DNA of 64,000 bases, taken from contig JAAEZG010000006.1 in assembly GCA_018222985.1 (NCBI GenBank), positions 62,001 through 126,000 of the forward strand, written 5' to 3'. The position numbers and the translations under genes are program-made. This document shows, one piece after another, positions 8,305 to 19,836 of this stretch. Numbering within the stretch: position 1 is the first letter of the stretch; each line of letters begins with the position of its first letter. This DNA is from Gammaproteobacteria bacterium (GTDB lineage Bacteria; Pseudomonadota; Gammaproteobacteria; Enterobacterales; Alteromonadaceae). A model generated the notes under the pieces. The model ran no database searches. It worked only from the letters and a program-made list of their open reading frames with translations, and was not told the origin of the DNA.

Positions 8305-9227
8305 ATACAAACCGCACTCTTGCTGAATTAATTGAAGTTATTCCTGATGCTGCCATGGTGGTTAACCGAAACAGTGAATTTGTTTTGGTGAACCGCATGC
8401 TGGTTGACATGTTTGGCTACGACAAAAAACGTGAACTGCTTGGCCAGAACCTCGATATGTTGTTACCCGAAGCGGTGCGAAGCATTCACCAAAATCACGT
8501 CGAATCATTTTTTGCGCGTGGTGAAAATCGGCCCATGGGCAAAGGCTTCAAATTTGTCGGCCAGCGCAAAGATGGCAGCACTATTTATGTAGAAATCATG
8601 CTGAGTCATGTGCAATTTGACGATGGCCCATATGCCATTGCCTTTGTACGTGATACGACTTCTCTTAAGCTCACTGAAGACAAAATTCGGCGAGAACTTG
8701 AACACGAGCGAGCACTAGCGTTAACCGACCATTTAACTGGTCTTGCGAACCGCCGTTCGTTTGTTGAGGAGCTTGAAACCGATATTCTTGAACTACGTGA
8801 CCATGGCTGGCAATTCGCCGTGTGCTTTATCGATTTAGATGATTTTAAGCACATTAATGACACTCAAGGCCATGAAGTTGGCGATAAGGTTCTTCAACAC
8901 GTGGCTTCCGTGGTTAAAAACGGCTGCCGTGGTTCAGACCTCGTGGCACGTGTTGGTGGTGATGAGTTTGCTACCATTCACCCAGGCGCAACTCTTGAAG
9001 ATGCCTTGCATGTGCTTGAGCGGGTGCGAGAGCGTTTAATGCACGAGCTTGCCGACCATAACTGGCCAGTGACGTTGTCAATGGGCGTTTGCCACTGTGG
9101 CGATGCGAGCATGAATTATGATGTGGCGAGTATTTTACGTGCCGCCGATGCCGCCATGTACGAGGCAAAACAGCAAGGTAAGAATCAGATTAAGATTGCA
9201 CGCGTTGCTGCTTCAGATTCCGAATAA
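8301..9227 (+). CDS. PAS-GGDEF diguanylate cyclase
   Basis: This 308-residue cytoplasmic protein has an N-terminal PAS domain (about residues 8-120: IPDAAMVVNRNSEFVLVNRMLVDMFGY...YAIAFVRDTT). A short coiled helix leads to a GGDEF domain with all catalytic elements: FIDLDDFKHINDTQGHEVGD, and VGGDEF with GGDEF at 219-223. An RGSD I-site lies five residues upstream. It is coupled to the CHASE-GGDEF gene by a 4-bp overlap. Its 3' end overlaps the opposite-strand GGDEF-EAL gene by 38 bp. It makes c-di-GMP in response to an unknown PAS ligand or partner. Confidence 0.92.
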   Translation: MNTNRTLAELIEVIPDAAMVVNRNSEFVLVNRMLVDMFGYDKKRELLGQNLDMLLPEAVRSIHQNHVESFFARGENRPMGKGFKFVGQRKDGSTIYVEIMLSHVQFDDGPYAIAFVRDTTSLKLTEDKIRRELEHERALALTDHLTGLANRRSFVEELETDILELRDHGWQFAVCFIDLDDFKHINDTQGHEVGDKVLQHVASVVKNGCRGSDLVARVGGDEFATIHPGATLEDALHVLERVRERLMHELADHNWPVTLSMGVCHCGDASMNYDVASILRAADAAMYEAKQQGKNQIKIARVAASDSE

Positions 9228-10707
9228 AGGTGATTAGATGCTCAAGCGGCATCGGGCGTGCATACAAATAGCCTTGAAACTCTTCGCAGCCTGCGTTCAT
9301 GAGGTAATTAGCTTGCGCATGTGTTTCAACACCCTCAGCGACGACACGTAAGTGAAGCGCCTGCGCCATGGCCAATATGGTGCGCACAAGCTTGGCATCT
9401 TGTTTGTTTTTAATAATGTCTTTGACAAAGCTTTGGTCTATTTTTACTTCTTGAATAGGCAGCAACCGCAGTGTGTTCAGCGAAGAGTAACCCGTTCCAA
9501 AATCATCCAACGAAACTTGCACCCCTCTCTGGCGCAGTACGTCTAGCACATTTTTAATGCCCTCTAAGTTTAATAGCGCAGCGCTTTCTGTTAGTTCTAG
9601 CTCAATCACAGACCAATCGCCCGGTAATGACGACAAGTTCGCAATAAAGCGCTCGCAACTTTCGGTTTGATTAAAGTCAGCGGCAGACACGTTAAACGAC
9701 ACCCGTTTTATGTCGCGATAGAGCAATTCATGGGCTGTTAATTCGTGTATAGCTTGACGCATAACAAAGTCAGTAATGGCACAAATTAATCCACTCTCTT
9801 CTGCCAATGGAATAAAATCAGAAGGCGGTATCATGCCTTTTTTCGGGTGGTGCCAACGCACTAATACTTCCACCCCGGTCATGATGTTTTTCTGCACGCA
9901 AAACTGCGGTTGATAAACCACAGTTAATTGTTTTTGCTCAACGGCTTCTTTCAGGTCAAGCAGCAGCTGTGCGCGAGACGAAACAATTTGACTTAACTCA
10001 GCATTAAATAATTTATAAGAGCCCCGATCAGTGTTCTTAGCTTCGTCTAAAGCCAATGTCGCAGCATCAATGAGAGTATTTGCTGTGGTGCCGTCGCGCG
10101 GGTACAACGAAATGCCGGCGCTACTTGAAAAATTCAGGCGTGGCGCCTCAGCTACGTGCAAATGTTGAATGCGCCGCTGAATTTGTTGAATAAGCGGTAC
10201 AACTGCGTCAGGCCAGCGCGAGTCGGGCAGGGCAATGGCAAATTCATCGCCCCCAAAACGGGCCAATAGTGCCTGCTGATGACAAGCGTCACGCATGATA
10301 TCGGCAACTTGCACCAAAAAGCGGTCGCCAGCTTCAAGGTTCACGTGGCTATTAATTTGTTTGAAGCCGTCTATGTTAAGAATGATCACGGTGAGGTTGT
10401 GATCTTTGTTTTTGGCATAGGCGAGTTCGCTGTCAAGCTCGCGCTCAAACATGTGCCGATTTAGTAACAGCGTTAAGCCGTCGCGTTCAGAAAGGTTGCG
10501 TTCACGTTGTAGTGCCCGATGGGCAAGAATATAGAGCAGAAAAGCGGTAACGGTAACGTAGGCCCAGCCTTTGTAGGTTTGCAGTTGGGTTAAGTAAGCA
10601 GACTCTGCGGCGAGAGTAAAAACAAAACGATCTGAAAAGCTAATCCAGATATAGCCAAGAAATAAATAGAGAAACGCAATGGCTGCGGCTGTGCGACGCG
10701 GCGACAT
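9190..10707 (-). CDS. Membrane GGDEF-EAL protein, probable c-di-GMP phosphodiesterase
   Basis: This 505-residue protein has two N-terminal membrane helices (about residues 8-24 and 46-63), GGDEF (about 72-235) and EAL (about 245-500). In the GGDEF domain the signature GGDEF (152-156) is intact, but the first metal-binding Asp of DxD is Asn (LNIDGFKQINS), the usual ND pair is NS, and no RxxD I-site is present, so cyclase activity is doubtful. The EAL domain has EVL in place of EAL (280-282). It keeps the catalytic set N339, E371, D401-D402, K422, E458 and Q478, so it should hydrolyse c-di-GMP. Its Shine-Dalgarno sequence lies in a hairpin described separately. Confidence 0.9.
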   Translation of the reverse strand: MSPRRTAAAIAFLYLFLGYIWISFSDRFVFTLAAESAYLTQLQTYKGWAYVTVTAFLLYILAHRALQRERNLSERDGLTLLLNRHMFERELDSELAYAKNKDHNLTVIILNIDGFKQINSHVNLEAGDRFLVQVADIMRDACHQQALLARFGGDEFAIALPDSRWPDAVVPLIQQIQRRIQHLHVAEAPRLNFSSSAGISLYPRDGTTANTLIDAATLALDEAKNTDRGSYKLFNAELSQIVSSRAQLLLDLKEAVEQKQLTVVYQPQFCVQKNIMTGVEVLVRWHHPKKGMIPPSDFIPLAEESGLICAITDFVMRQAIHELTAHELLYRDIKRVSFNVSAADFNQTESCERFIANLSSLPGDWSVIELELTESAALLNLEGIKNVLDVLRQRGVQVSLDDFGTGYSSLNTLRLLPIQEVKIDQSFVKDIIKNKQDAKLVRTILAMAQALHLRVVAEGVETHAQANYLMNAGCEEFQGYLYARPMPLEHLITFIRNLKQQRVQS

Positions 10708-10710
10708 ATA

Positions 10711-10767
10711 CTGCTCCTTGTCGTGTTGTTTTACCGTTTAGGTAAAATTTACATTAGCAAGGAGCAG
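10711..10767 (-). promoter_or_regulatory. Nested hairpin occluding the GGDEF-EAL ribosome-binding site
   Basis: On the minus strand, CTGCTCCTTG (10767-10758) pairs perfectly with CAAGGAGCAG (10720-10711). The latter contains the AAGGAG Shine-Dalgarno sequence of the GGDEF-EAL gene, 6 nt before its ATG. Inside lies a second perfect 7-bp stem, TTTTACC (10747-10741) with GGTAAAA (10735-10729), and a 5-nt loop. The element fills most of the 75-bp gap after fghA. There is no U-tract, so it does not look like an intrinsic terminator. An RNA switch or thermometer controlling translation is the inference. Confidence 0.5.
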
Positions 10768-10782
10768 AAAATTTAACCACAT

Positions 10783-12751
<1,969 letters not shown>

Positions 12752-12804
12752 TCATGTATGAGAAGGGTAGTTTAACCCTTACGGCGGAAAATTAAAAAAG
12801 TCTC

Positions 12805-12842
12805 ATAAAAAAGCCGCTCTGTAGCAAGGCTAGCAGAGCGGC
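12805..12842 (-). terminator. Intrinsic terminator of the M16 peptidase gene
   Basis: On the minus strand a 9-bp perfect stem, GCCGCTCTG (12842-12834) with CAGAGCGGC (12821-12813), has a 12-nt loop. It is followed by a U-rich run starting at 12812. It lies 36 bp beyond the M16 stop codon and before the adhC promoter region. Confidence 0.85.
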
Positions 12843-12877
12843 AAGAGGTGCAGAATACTACATTGGTGGAACGCGTG

Positions 12878-15664
12878 TTACAGCGGGTTACCATCGCTAT
12901 CAAGCATGGTCACTTCACCTAAGTTCAAGCTACGAACGTCGTCAGTGATTTTTGCTGCATCGCCAATAATGACCCAAGTCAGTGACTCTGGGTTAATTAG
13001 CGTATTGGCGTTAGCTTTCACGTCATCTAAGGTAATAGACGTTACACGCTCGGCATAGTTCTCTAACCATGCCATATCTTTACCTTTATCTAACGTACCC
13101 ACTATGGCACTTAACAACGCGCCTTTGGTTTCGTATGCGCCTGGTAGTTTCGCAGTTTTGTTCATTTGCACTTTTTCAAGCTCGACAGCGGTTGCTGGCT
13201 TCTTGGTTTGGTACTGAGTCAATTCTTTTACGATTTCTTGAATCGACTCTTTGGTTTTATCCGTTTGTACCGGTGCCATGGTAATGAACATGCCTGCTTC
13301 ATTGTAGCTAGACCAAATAGTGCGGGCACCGTAAGACCAACCTTTGTCTTCACGCAGGTTCATGTTGATACGGCTAGTGAAGCTACCGCCCAAAATGGTA
13401 TTGGTCACGTCTAATGCTTCAGCGTTATCAACGCGCTCAGATGGTGCCAAATGCCCCGCTAAAATAGTCGACTGTGGTGCGCCGGGTTGGTCAATAATGT
13501 ACACGCGCTGCTTTGGCTGCATAGCAACATCGGTGAACTGCTTGGTTGGCTTCGCTGTCGCTGGAGCCTGCCAGTTACTGAGGGCCGCTTCTAACAGAGG
13601 CTTAATTTCAGCTTCTGTTGTGGCACCCACAATAACTAAGCGTGCATTGTCAGGGCGCAACCATGTATTACGGTAGCTAATTAAGTCATCACGAGTTAAT
13701 GACGTGATTGAAGCTTCAGTACCCGAGCCGGTTAACGGCACACCATAAGCATGGTTATCACCAAAAATTAAACCTGGCAGAATACGAATTGCCTGGCTGG
13801 TTGGTGAGGCTTTTTCTTTCTTAATGTTTTCTAGCCAGTTACCGCGCTTGCGCTCAATTTCATCTTCGGCAAAGGTCGCGTTTTGTATTACGTCAGCAAA
13901 AATCGTTAAGCTCGGCTCAAGATTTGAAACTAAGCTGTCCATTGACACTGTCGAGCTGTCGATACCTGCGTTGGTGTATAAGTTGGTGCCTAGCATTTCT
14001 AATTCACGAGCGATGTCTTGTGAAGAGCGCTGTGCAGTGCCTTCACGCAGCATGCTCATGGCAAAACTCGCAGTACCCACTTTACCACCGAAATCTGATG
14101 CGTAGCCGCTATCAAAGCTTAAGTTCATTTGTACCGTAGGTACGTCATGGCGCTCAGCTAAAGCAACTTCAAGGCCGTTGGATAGGGTAAAGGTGGTTAG
14201 CTCTGGCAGATCAAGCTGCGGCAACTCGCCAACTTCAGGCAGTTTAGAACGATCGGCTTGTGCTGCTGCAGGTTGGAAACGCGGCTGCGGTACAACGTTC
14301 AACACAAAAGCACCATCGCTTAACCAGCGTTTTGCGGCGGCTTGAATGTCGGCAGGAGTAGCGCTTTTTAGTTGTTCAAACTCAGCTTTATAGAAGCCCG
14401 GGTCGCCATGGTAAACCTCACCAGCGGCTAGCAAGTCTGACTTACCACCAAAGCCACCAATACGCTCTGCACCACGAACAAAGTCGGCAACACCAGAGAA
14501 TTTCACGCGCGCTAGCTCTTCAGTAGTTGGGCCTTCGGCAATAATTTTCGCAAGCTCTTCGTCAATGATGGCTTCAATTTGTTCAAGCTCAACGCCTGGC
14601 TTGGCGTCGGCAATCACGAAAAACTGGCCGGCAAGAGTACGTTCGTACTGGAAGCCAGAAACCATACTGGCAATTTGTTCTTCGTGAACAAGGCGCTGAT
14701 ACAAACGCGAATTTTTACCGCTTGCTAAAATACTGGTTAGCAAATTCAAGTAAGTTGAGTCGGCGGTACCCATTTCAGCAGTATTCCACAGCTTATAAAC
14801 TCGTGCTGCAGGCACGTTGTCTTCCATGGTGGCGCGCTTAGTACCGGTGCTTTTCGCAACCCAGCTTTCTAATTTCTGTAGCGGCTTGCCTGGAGCAATA
14901 TGGCCAAAATACTTCTGCATTTTTTCTTTCGCAGTCGCGACATCAATGTCGCCAGCCAATACAACCACAGCATTGGCAGCACCGTAATAATCGTTAAACC
15001 ACTGATGCACGTCTTCTAAAGACGCAGCATTTAAGTCTTCCATCGAGCCAATGGTTGACCACGAGTATGGGTGCCCCTCAGGGAAGGTTTGCTCAGCTAA
15101 GAAGCCAAACACGCGGCCATAAGGCTGTGCTTCGCCTTGGCGCTTCTCGTTTTGTACAACGCCACGTTGCTCATCAAGCTTGGCTTGGGTAACTGCACCT
15201 AGCAAGTGGCCCATGCGGTCAGATTCCATCCATAACGCCATATCTAGCGCTGGGGTTGGTACGTTTTGGAAGTAGTTGGTACGGTCACTGTTGGTGGTAC
15301 CGTTCATGTCGGTCGCCCCAGCGCGTTCAAACGGGCCGAAATATTCGTCATCGTAGTTTTCGGTGCCGTTAAACATTAAGTGCTCAAATAAGTGCGCAAA
15401 ACCGGTTTGCCCTTGTTTTTCGTCTTTCGAGCCAACGGCGTACCAAACGTTTACCGCAACAATAGGCGCTTTACGGTCTTCATGGACAACAACGCGTAGG
15501 CCGTTATCGAGGGTGAAACTTTCGTAGTTAATGGCAACGTTCGGGAACTGTTGGGCTACAACGGCTGAAGATTCGGTAGCTGGCGCATTGTTTGCGGTAG
15601 CTTGGCAGCCGGTCAGTAATACAGAAGCAACAGCAACCGCCGTTAGCGTATGACGAAATTTCAT
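12878..15664 (-). CDS. M16-family zinc metallopeptidase lipoprotein
   Basis: This 928-residue, two-half pitrilysin-type protease has a lipoprotein signal (LLTGC, C20), so it is probably anchored in the periplasm. The first half has the inverted zinc motif HLFEH (H91, H95, catalytic E94) and the distal ligand, probably E173, in VVQNEKRQ. The second half (after about residue 490) has the same fold pattern but no HxxEH, as expected for the inactive half of the clamshell. It probably degrades peptides in the envelope. It is a single gene with its own terminator. Confidence 0.92.
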   Translation of the reverse strand: MKFRHTLTAVAVASVLLTGCQATANNAPATESSAVVAQQFPNVAINYESFTLDNGLRVVVHEDRKAPIVAVNVWYAVGSKDEKQGQTGFAHLFEHLMFNGTENYDDEYFGPFERAGATDMNGTTNSDRTNYFQNVPTPALDMALWMESDRMGHLLGAVTQAKLDEQRGVVQNEKRQGEAQPYGRVFGFLAEQTFPEGHPYSWSTIGSMEDLNAASLEDVHQWFNDYYGAANAVVVLAGDIDVATAKEKMQKYFGHIAPGKPLQKLESWVAKSTGTKRATMEDNVPAARVYKLWNTAEMGTADSTYLNLLTSILASGKNSRLYQRLVHEEQIASMVSGFQYERTLAGQFFVIADAKPGVELEQIEAIIDEELAKIIAEGPTTEELARVKFSGVADFVRGAERIGGFGGKSDLLAAGEVYHGDPGFYKAEFEQLKSATPADIQAAAKRWLSDGAFVLNVVPQPRFQPAAAQADRSKLPEVGELPQLDLPELTTFTLSNGLEVALAERHDVPTVQMNLSFDSGYASDFGGKVGTASFAMSMLREGTAQRSSQDIARELEMLGTNLYTNAGIDSSTVSMDSLVSNLEPSLTIFADVIQNATFAEDEIERKRGNWLENIKKEKASPTSQAIRILPGLIFGDNHAYGVPLTGSGTEASITSLTRDDLISYRNTWLRPDNARLVIVGATTEAEIKPLLEAALSNWQAPATAKPTKQFTDVAMQPKQRVYIIDQPGAPQSTILAGHLAPSERVDNAEALDVTNTILGGSFTSRINMNLREDKGWSYGARTIWSSYNEAGMFITMAPVQTDKTKESIQEIVKELTQYQTKKPATAVELEKVQMNKTAKLPGAYETKGALLSAIVGTLDKGKDMAWLENYAERVTSITLDDVKANANTLINPESLTWVIIGDAAKITDDVRSLNLGEVTMLDSDGNPL

Positions 15665-15857
15665 AGTCGGTTTCCTTGTTTATACCTAACATGAATTAAT
15701 TTATGTGGGGCTATCATAGCCAACCTTGGCAACAGAGCCTATAAATTCGCCCCGCAAAAATGTAACAAGATTGTTCAAACTTTTACAAAGCTTCCATTTA
15801 GCCGCCTAATCGACGATAATTCCCGGCTGTTGTCGGGCAAAAAGAAAGAAGTTAAGC

Positions 15858-16490
15858 GTGGGAAAAACAACCATCATCGCCATTGCAGGCGCATCTGCAT
15901 CGGGTAAAAGTTTATTTGCATCAACCGTTTATCAAGAACTCGTGGCTGAGCTTGGTGGGCAAGGTATTGCTATATTGGCCGAAGATGCTTATTACCGTGA
16001 CCAAAGTCATATGAGTTTTGAGCAGCGTCAGTTGACGAACTACGACCACCCGTCTGCGTTTGAGCATGAGTTGTTGGTTCAGCATTTAGAGCAGCTTCGT
16101 CAAGGCGAAGCGATTGAAATGCCGCAATATAGTTATAAAACCCATACACGCTTGCCAGACACTATTAAAATTAATCCAGGGAAGGTCATCATGGTTGAAG
16201 GAATTCTTCTGCTTAACGACCCTAACCTGCGTAAAATATTCGATATTTCAGTGTTTATGGACACGCCGCTGGATGTTTGTTTGCTGCGTCGTATGACACG
16301 AGATGTGGAAGAACGCGGCCGTACGATTCAGTCAGTAGCAGAGCAGTATCAAGAAACCGTGCGTCCCGCCTTTTTTGAGTTTATTCTGCCTTCGAAGCAA
16401 TTTGCTGATTTAGTGGTAACCCGTGGTGGCCACAATGAAATTGCCATCGATTTAATTAAATCAAAAATTCGCCAGTTGCTGGCTGAATAA
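15858..16490 (+). CDS. udk: Uridine kinase
   Basis: Udk phosphorylates uridine and cytidine to UMP and CMP in pyrimidine salvage. The 210-residue protein has the P-loop GASASGKS (11-18), the AEDAYYRD substrate motif, the NYDHPSAFEH segment and VIMVEGILLLND. I take GTG 15858 as start because it places the P-loop at the usual distance from the N terminus; the Shine-Dalgarno sequence (GAAAGAAG) is weak. The nucleoside transporter gene follows 36 bp downstream, so uptake and first phosphorylation of nucleosides are encoded together. Confidence 0.93.
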   Translation: MGKTTIIAIAGASASGKSLFASTVYQELVAELGGQGIAILAEDAYYRDQSHMSFEQRQLTNYDHPSAFEHELLVQHLEQLRQGEAIEMPQYSYKTHTRLPDTIKINPGKVIMVEGILLLNDPNLRKIFDISVFMDTPLDVCLLRRMTRDVEERGRTIQSVAEQYQETVRPAFFEFILPSKQFADLVVTRGGHNEIAIDLIKSKIRQLLAE

Positions 16491-16526
16491 TCCGATAAAT
16501 AACGATAACAAAAACGGCATTTACTT

Positions 16527-17774
16527 ATGAATAGTTTTCTTGGAATCGCGATCATCTTATTGGTTGCTTATTTATTTTCTAGTAACCGTAAACAGATTCG
16601 CTGGCGCACCGTAGGCGGGGCATTTGCATTTCAATTAGCACTGGGTGCCTTTGTACTTTATGTGCCGTTTGGGCAAGACGTTTTATATGCGGTCGCCTCG
16701 GGCGTCGCAAAAGTGATTGCGTTTACCAACGCCGGTATTCAGTTCATGTTTGGCGGCTTAGCGTCGGCCGATTTTGGCTTCGTGTTCGCCATTCAGGTGC
16801 TTAGCGTTATTGTGTTTTTCTCATCTTTAATTTCGGTGCTGTATTACTTAGGTATCATGAAGTGGATTATCCGCGTGTTGGGTGGTTCATTGCAGAAAAT
16901 TATCGGCAGTAGCCGACCTGAGTCGATGTCGGCTGCCGCTAACGTATTTGTTGGCCAAACCGAGGCACCGATGATGGTACGCCCATTTATTGCCAGCATG
17001 ACACGCTCAGAGTTATTTGCGGTTATGGTTGGTGGTATGGCGTCAGTGTCAGGCTCTGTATTGGCCGGCTATGCGGGCGTTGGGGTTGAGCTGAAATATC
17101 TTATTGCCGCTAGTTTTATGGCCGCACCAGCGGGCTTATTAATGGCTAAAATGATCATTCCCGAAACGGAAAAGCCGCGTGAAGATATAGAAAATATTAT
17201 TGCCGGTGCTGGCGACGGCGCAAAAACCGACGATGTTGAGGTTGAAGACCGCGCGGTGAATGTGATTGATGCCGCCGCAGCAGGTGCGTCAAGCGGTGTG
17301 CAACTTGCCATTAATGTCGGTGCTATGTTGATTGCGTTTGTGGCGCTGATTGCACTGATTAACGGCATGTTCGGTTGGGTTGGTGGCTGGTTTGGTTACC
17401 CAGACTTATCACTGCAACAACTGTTTGGTTACATCTTCCAACCGGTGGCTTATGTGCTTGGCGTCAGCTGGGACGAAGCGCAGCTTGCTGGTAGTTTTAT
17501 TGGCCAGAAGTTGGTAATTAACGAGTTCGTCGCTTACCTAGACTTTGTGAACTACAAAGATCAGTTAAGCATGCACAGCCAAGTGATTATTACTTTTGTA
17601 CTTTGTGGTTTTGCTAACTTCTCATCCATTGCTATTTTGCTTGGTGGGTTAGGTGGTATGGCGCCAAGTCGTCGTCATGACATTGCGCGCTTGGGCTTAA
17701 AAGCATTATTGGCGGCAACCCTTGCCAATATGATGAGTGCCGCCATTGCTGGTTTCTTCTTTACGCTTGGTTAA
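16527..17774 (+). CDS. nupC: Concentrative nucleoside transporter (NupC/CNT family)
   Basis: This 415-residue, multi-span inner-membrane protein has the CNT family signatures [16 protein letters not shown] (substrate/cation site), [17 protein letters not shown] and NEFVAYLDF, with a late [22 protein letters not shown] stretch. CNT proteins import nucleosides with sodium or protons. Coupling to udk suggests a role in pyrimidine nucleoside salvage. The ion used is not determined here. Confidence 0.92.
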   Translation: MNSFLGIAIILLVAYLFSSNRKQIRWRTVGGAFAFQLALGAFVLYVPFGQDVLYAVASGVAKVIAFTNAGIQFMFGGLASADFGFVFAIQVLSVIVFFSSLISVLYYLGIMKWIIRVLGGSLQKIIGSSRPESMSAAANVFVGQTEAPMMVRPFIASMTRSELFAVMVGGMASVSGSVLAGYAGVGVELKYLIAASFMAAPAGLLMAKMIIPETEKPREDIENIIAGAGDGAKTDDVEVEDRAVNVIDAAAAGASSGVQLAINVGAMLIAFVALIALINGMFGWVGGWFGYPDLSLQQLFGYIFQPVAYVLGVSWDEAQLAGSFIGQKLVINEFVAYLDFVNYKDQLSMHSQVIITFVLCGFANFSSIAILLGGLGGMAPSRRHDIARLGLKALLAATLANMMSAAIAGFFFTLG

Positions 17775-17787
17775 CAAGCTAGTCAGC

Positions 17788-17817
17788 TAAGCGCTAGGGT
17801 GAAACGCCTAGCGCTTA
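17788..17817. terminator. Hairpin between convergent nupC and tesB, possible two-way terminator
   Basis: An 11-bp perfect stem, TAAGCGCTAGG (17788-17798) with CCTAGCGCTTA (17807-17817), has an 8-nt loop and lies just after the nupC stop. It includes the last codons and stop of tesB. No U-tract follows on either strand, so efficient intrinsic termination is uncertain. Confidence 0.4.
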
Positions 17818-18665
17818 CGCATCACACCTTCTTGCATGGTCGAGGCCACCAAAGTGCCGTCGCGACTAAATATCTGACCACGAACCAAGCCCCGAGCACC
17901 AGTCGCTACCGGGCTGTCTATGGCGTATAGCAACCAGTCGTCCATGCGGAAATCTTTGTGAAACCACATGGAATGGTCAATGGTCGCCATTTGGATATTA
18001 GGCTGTGCAAAGCTGTGCCCATGCGGCTGCAATGCGGTGGGTAAGAAATTAAAGTCTGACGCATAAGCCAGCAAATACTTGTGCACGCGTGGGTCATCTG
18101 GCATCTCACCGTTCGCACGAATCCAAACATAGCGACGCGGTTCGTCAACCACGGGTTTAAACGGGTTGTTAGCGGTTACGAAACGCATTTCTATCGGCTT
18201 TTCGCAAATAAACTTGTTACGAATGGCCTCTGGTATTAATTCCGCGTGTTCACGATAAATATCAATATCAGACACTAGGCCCTCTGGACCCGGTACTTCA
18301 GGCATGGTGTCTTGGTGCTCAAAACCCGGCTTGTCAATTTGAAATGACGCAGTCATGTAGAAAATGGGCTTGCCATGCTGAATGGCTTGCACGCGACGGG
18401 TTGAAAAGCTTTTGCCGTCGCGAATGTTTTCCACATCGTAAACAATGGGCTTGTGAGCGTCGCCCGGACGCAAAAAATAAGTATGCAGCGAGTGCACTTT
18501 GCGGTCTTCGGGTAAGGTTTCTTTGGCCGCCGATAAAGCCTGGCCAATCACTTGGCCACCGAATACAGCGCCGAAGCCTAGGTCTTGGCTTTGGCCGCGA
18601 TAAATTCCCTGTTCAATGGTTTCTAGCTTTAATAAGTCTAATAAATCGTGTAACACCTGACTCAT
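17808..18665 (-). CDS. tesB: Acyl-CoA thioesterase II
   Basis: This 285-residue double-hotdog thioesterase hydrolyses acyl-CoA to free fatty acid and CoA. Family landmarks are [19 protein letters not shown] near the N terminus, [13 protein letters not shown], and in the second hotdog [11 protein letters not shown] (probable catalytic Asp). The C-terminal end [21 protein letters not shown] holds the catalytic Thr/Gln region. It converges with nupC with 33 bp between stop codons. Confidence 0.95.
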   Translation of the reverse strand: MSQVLHDLLDLLKLETIEQGIYRGQSQDLGFGAVFGGQVIGQALSAAKETLPEDRKVHSLHTYFLRPGDAHKPIVYDVENIRDGKSFSTRRVQAIQHGKPIFYMTASFQIDKPGFEHQDTMPEVPGPEGLVSDIDIYREHAELIPEAIRNKFICEKPIEMRFVTANNPFKPVVDEPRRYVWIRANGEMPDDPRVHKYLLAYASDFNFLPTALQPHGHSFAQPNIQMATIDHSMWFHKDFRMDDWLLYAIDSPVATGARGLVRGQIFSRDGTLVASTMQEGVMRKR

Positions 18666-18718
18666 AGGGTTTCCTTATCTGGTCTGATGAGTTTATTATA
18701 AGGCTTAAACAGTGCGCT

Positions 18719-19594
18719 TCAAGCGTTGCGTTTGGCTTTGTACATGGCGTTATCGGCTTGCAGAAGAAGCTTTTCTAAGTCGTTGCCGTGTTCTTTTGAT
18801 AAGGCAATACCAAAACTTGCAGCTAAATCAAACCGAACGTTGGGTAGCGCATCTACTTGGATGGGTTGGCACAGCGCGCGCTGAATTTTTTGTACAATGG
18901 CCTCGGCGTCGCTGTGCTGCTGAATGCGCTCAAGTAACACGACAAACTCGTCACCGCCAATACGGGCAGCAGTGTCATGGCTGCGCACAGACGCACTTAG
19001 GCGTTGTGCCGTGGCATGCAATATTTGGTCACCAATGGCATGGCCATAGGCATCGTTAATTTCTTTAAAATGGTTCAGGTCAATGTAAACAATGGCGATG
19101 TCACTATGATGTTCTAGCGCTTGGGTGGCGCGTTGATAAAAATAGCTGCGGTTAGGAAGCTCGGTGAGCGGGTCAAATAACGCCAACTTTTCAAGCTTTT
19201 CCAGAAGTTGCTGGCGTTCTTGTTCTACTTGGCGTTGTTTCGTGACATCTCGAGCAACGGCCACTCGCAAGTCGTCTTTTTCTGAATAGCGGGCTGACCA
19301 AAGAATGGTGGCAACCTCGCCATTTTTGCGGAAATAGCGGTTTTCGAAGTCAAACTTAACCACTCCCTGCATAATTTCGGCAGTGGCTTGGCGAGTGCGT
19401 TCATGGTCATCGGGATGCATAAACTCGTACATTGAACGGCCAGTCATTTCGTGCGGCGCATAGCCAAATACCCGTTCAGCACCGGTACTGACATAGATAA
19501 ACTCCCCGTGTGGGTTCACCACACAGATGGCGTCAAGCAGTAGGTCAATATAGTCGCCGAGTGCTTCAAAAGTAGCTAATTTTGGGTGCGTCAT
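18719..19594 (-). CDS. PAS-GGDEF diguanylate cyclase
   Basis: This 291-residue cytoplasmic protein has a PAS domain (about residues 12-120, with a PAC-like C-terminal part FENRYFRKNGEVATILW...VAVARDVTKQR). A coiled helix (about 120-138) leads to a GGDEF domain. The active site has IDLNHFKEINDAYGHAIGD and GGDEF at 213-217, with an RSHD I-site five residues before. It is a probable feedback-inhibited cyclase. It stands alone downstream of tesB on the opposite strand to acnA. Confidence 0.92.
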   Translation of the reverse strand: MTHPKLATFEALGDYIDLLLDAICVVNPHGEFIYVSTGAERVFGYAPHEMTGRSMYEFMHPDDHERTRQATAEIMQGVVKFDFENRYFRKNGEVATILWSARYSEKDDLRVAVARDVTKQRQVEQERQQLLEKLEKLALFDPLTELPNRSYFYQRATQALEHHSDIAIVYIDLNHFKEINDAYGHAIGDQILHATAQRLSASVRSHDTAARIGGDEFVVLLERIQQHSDAEAIVQKIQRALCQPIQVDALPNVRFDLAASFGIALSKEHGNDLEKLLLQADNAMYKAKRNA

Positions 19595-19751
19595 TGTTTG
19601 ATCACGATTTGGTCATAGTTTGTTTATTATTATTCAAGTCACACATAAGAATGACATCTTATACCAATTGTTAGTCATGTTGCGAATACTTGTCGTGCAT
19701 CAATGTGTTAGGCGGTTGATCTTTGTCTTCTAAATACCCATAGTGATTAAA

Positions 19752-19794
19752 TACTTAATATAAGTAAGCGCTATGGCTGAACCACAAATTTGTG
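19752..19794. promoter_or_regulatory. Two palindromes upstream of acnA
   Basis: TACTTA-ATA-TAAGTA (19752-19766) and the perfect 12-bp palindrome CACAAATTTGTG (19783-19794) lie 71 and 43 bp before the acnA start. Both could be operators for dimeric regulators. I cannot assign either to a known factor. The rest of the 242-bp gap (19595-19836) shows no gene. Confidence 0.35.
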
Positions 19795-19836
19795 TCTAAG
19801 CTTAAAGGATGCATCGTTTAGATAAGGAGTTAGGCT

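Noticed and set aside
13069..14139. Several long open frames antisense to the M16 peptidase gene
   Set aside because: The M16 protein is complete and motif-supported on the other strand; the antisense products have no recognisable domains, and such frames are common opposite GC-moderate genes.
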